Positions 7,975 through 8,601 of a stretch of DNA of 8,601 bases are shown piece after piece. This stretch comes from Chlamydiia bacterium (GTDB lineage Bacteria; Chlamydiota; Chlamydiia; Chlamydiales; FEN-1388). The position numbers and the translations under genes were made by a program. Numbering within the stretch: the first letter of the stretch is position 1; every line of letters starts with the position of its first letter. Where the stretch lies: NCBI GenBank assembly GCA_023269335.1, contig JAHFTM010000068.1, positions 1 to 8,601 on the forward strand, given 5' to 3'. The notes under the pieces are model-generated. The model saw only the letters and a program-made list of their open reading frames with translations, ran no database searches and was not told the DNA's origin.

Positions 7975-8040
7975 CGTAAATTACGGTTTTACGGAATGAA
8001 TTACGCAATTTTAACGCAATTGCGCTGCATTTTTGATCAA
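7975..8040. repeat. Cluster of small palindromes and TTACG-type repeats in AT-rich intergenic DNA
   Basis: Perfect palindromes are CGTAA-A-TTACG (7975-7985), CGCAATTGCG (8015-8024) and TTGATCAA (8033-8040). Four related units TTACGG, TTACGG, TTACGC and TTAACGC start at 7981, 7989, 8001 and 8011. The cluster lies between the 5' end of the dioxygenase gene and the broken toxin gene. It could be operator sites, the edge of a former mobile segment, or chance in A/T-rich DNA. There are no flanking target duplications that I can see. Confidence 0.3.
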
Positions 8041-8077
8041 TTTTGATGAAAAATTGTGAAGAGAAAAAGGGTGGTCT

Positions 8078-8266
8078 TTAGGCTAGAGACGTGCCTCCCT
8101 TGAAGGTGAGATGAGGCTTTAGCTTTTCAAGTGAAAATAACTTTTCTAGAACCCATACGACCCAATAGTCTTTCTCTATAATTTCAAAGGGCATGTTTTG
8201 GATGTCCGCAGCTGTCCGAAAGAAAAGCTCTCGTTCATCTTTAGATAAAAGATGGATCTCATTCAT
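8078..8266 (-). pseudogene. AbiEii/AbiGii-like nucleotidyltransferase toxin, N-terminal fragment only
   Basis: Only 62 residues remain, from the ATG at 8264-8266 to a TAA at 8078-8080. The sequence matches the start of AbiEii-type toxins: IEKDYWVVWVLEKLF at about 30-44, then HLTFKGGTSLA at 52-62. In intact toxins of about 250-350 residues, GGTSL is followed by SK(V/A) and then the catalytic D-x-D region, which binds NTP and metal. All of that is absent here, because homology ends at the Leu of GGTSL and a stop follows one codon later. None of the three forward frames downstream recovers toxin sequence in the next 220 bases, so this is a deletion or replacement and not a simple frameshift. The ATG overlaps the antitoxin stop by 4 bases (ATGA), the classic coupled layout of bicistronic AbiE modules. 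The fragment should have no enzyme activity. Confidence 0.8.
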
Positions 8267-8601
8267 AGCTTGAGCTCCATAATTTCAAAAATAAGGACTC
8301 TTACCCATGCAGGAGCAAATTTTATGTTTTCTCTAAGTTCTTTTTCATTGGAGTCTTTAAGGAATTTCGCAACTTGTGCACGGGCTATCTGGTCAATGTG
8401 ATCTTTTCCTAGATTTTTCAAAACTTGAATTAGAAGACCTTCTCTAGTACCTGCAGATGACATAATTTTCTTTGTGGTCTTTTTAAAAATAATTTCTTGC
8501 TGACTTATTTGAACTTGTCTAGATGGGCCTTCAGTTAAAAATACAATCCGACCGGGAACTTGAGTGGAAAGACCAAGTAAATTAGCAGCATGAGCTCCGG
8601 C
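8263..8601 (-). CDS. DUF6088 / AbiEi-like antitoxin, N-terminus beyond the right edge
   Basis: The reading frame is open from the right edge to the TGA at 8263-8265, giving 112 codons in the window. An internal ATG at 8461-8463 could be mistaken for the start. The 46 codons before it (AGAHAANLLGLSTQVPGRIVFLTEGPSR and onward) are clearly coding and match the middle of DUF6088-type antitoxins: the AAxxLGLsTQVPxxxvyLT(D/E)GPSR pattern, then a basic stretch. The C-terminal part is helical, with ALRxLG-like VLKNLGKDHID and a terminal KFAPAWVRVLIFEI, also typical of the family. These proteins are the antitoxin partners of AbiEii-like toxins (type IV in AbiE) and usually have an N-terminal winged-helix domain for autorepression, here outside the window. 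The gene is intact as far as visible, while its toxin partner directly downstream is broken. Confidence 0.8.
   Translation of the reverse strand, partial: AGAHAANLLGLSTQVPGRIVFLTEGPSRQVQISQQEIIFKKTTKKIMSSAGTREGLLIQVLKNLGKDHIDQIARAQVAKFLKDSNEKELRENIKFAPAWVRVLIFEIMELKL

Noticed and set aside
7897..8077. Open frame continuing in phase after the toxin fragment's TAA for about 60 codons
   Set aside because: The translation is a mix of Phe, Ser, Lys and Leu with no likeness to AbiEii toxins, and it has no start or ribosome site. Read as chance openness of A/T-rich DNA, so stop read-through does not restore the toxin.
8056..8103. GGG/CCC plus GTCT/AGAC stem followed by TTTTT on the minus strand, possible terminator of the toxin fragment
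   Set aside because: The stem needs unpaired bulges and mismatches, and it overlaps the GGTSL codons. Probably incidental.
8263..8463. 66-residue protein starting at the ATG at 8463 as a complete small gene
   Set aside because: The frame is open and clearly coding upstream to the window edge, with DUF6088-like sequence, so this ATG is internal.

Overview
The window most likely comes from a member of the Chlamydiae outside the genus Chlamydia, i.e. an environmental or amoeba-associated lineage. The main reason is gene order. A PhoH ATPase gene lies head to head with a gene for a small Cys-rich hypothetical protein, which is followed by a gene for a secreted protein with two SH3b domains. From memory this matches the C. 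trachomatis neighbourhood CT015 (phoH), CT016 (hypothetical), CT017 (SH3b adhesin Ctad1). ComM, a secreted GH3 protein, a PhyH-type dioxygenase and toxin-antitoxin debris are extra to that core and suit a larger genome of an amoeba-associated chlamydia. The phylum call is inference and was not tested by database search.

Layout. (1) Positions 1-3343, minus strand: a compact unit read right to left. It runs CT016-like Cys-rich protein, then SH3b (Ctad1-like) protein, then comM, which runs off the left edge. The last junction is only 7 bases, and a good sigma70-type promoter lies at 3429-3458. (2) Positions 3344-3636: a divergent regulatory region with inverted repeats and a promoter candidate for each direction. 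(3) Positions 3637-6656, plus strand: phoH (PIN plus PhoH ATPase, GTG start) and, 11 bases later, an exported GH3 / NagZ-like protein. The GH3 protein is full length but has Gly where the family's Asp nucleophile belongs. (4) Positions 6715-7857, minus strand: a PhyH-family Fe(II)/2-oxoglutarate dioxygenase with an unexpected N-terminal signal-like segment. (5) Positions 7858-8077: AT-rich DNA with several small palindromes and TTACG-type repeats. (6) Positions 8078-8601, minus strand: remains of an AbiE-like toxin-antitoxin module. The DUF6088/AbiEi-like antitoxin is cut by the window edge. The AbiEii-like nucleotidyltransferase toxin is cut off just after its GGTSL motif, so it should be inactive.

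How the parts fit. The left two thirds look like conserved chlamydial core: RNA metabolism (PhoH), envelope and surface proteins (SH3b, GH3) and handling of incoming DNA (ComM). The right third looks like accessory DNA, with a decaying toxin-antitoxin locus and an isolated dioxygenase. I see no complete new defence or mobile system. The observations most worth follow-up are the apparent GH3 pseudoenzyme, the exported dioxygenase, the Ctad1-like protein outside Chlamydia, and the toxin broken at its active-site motif beside an antitoxin that is intact as far as visible.
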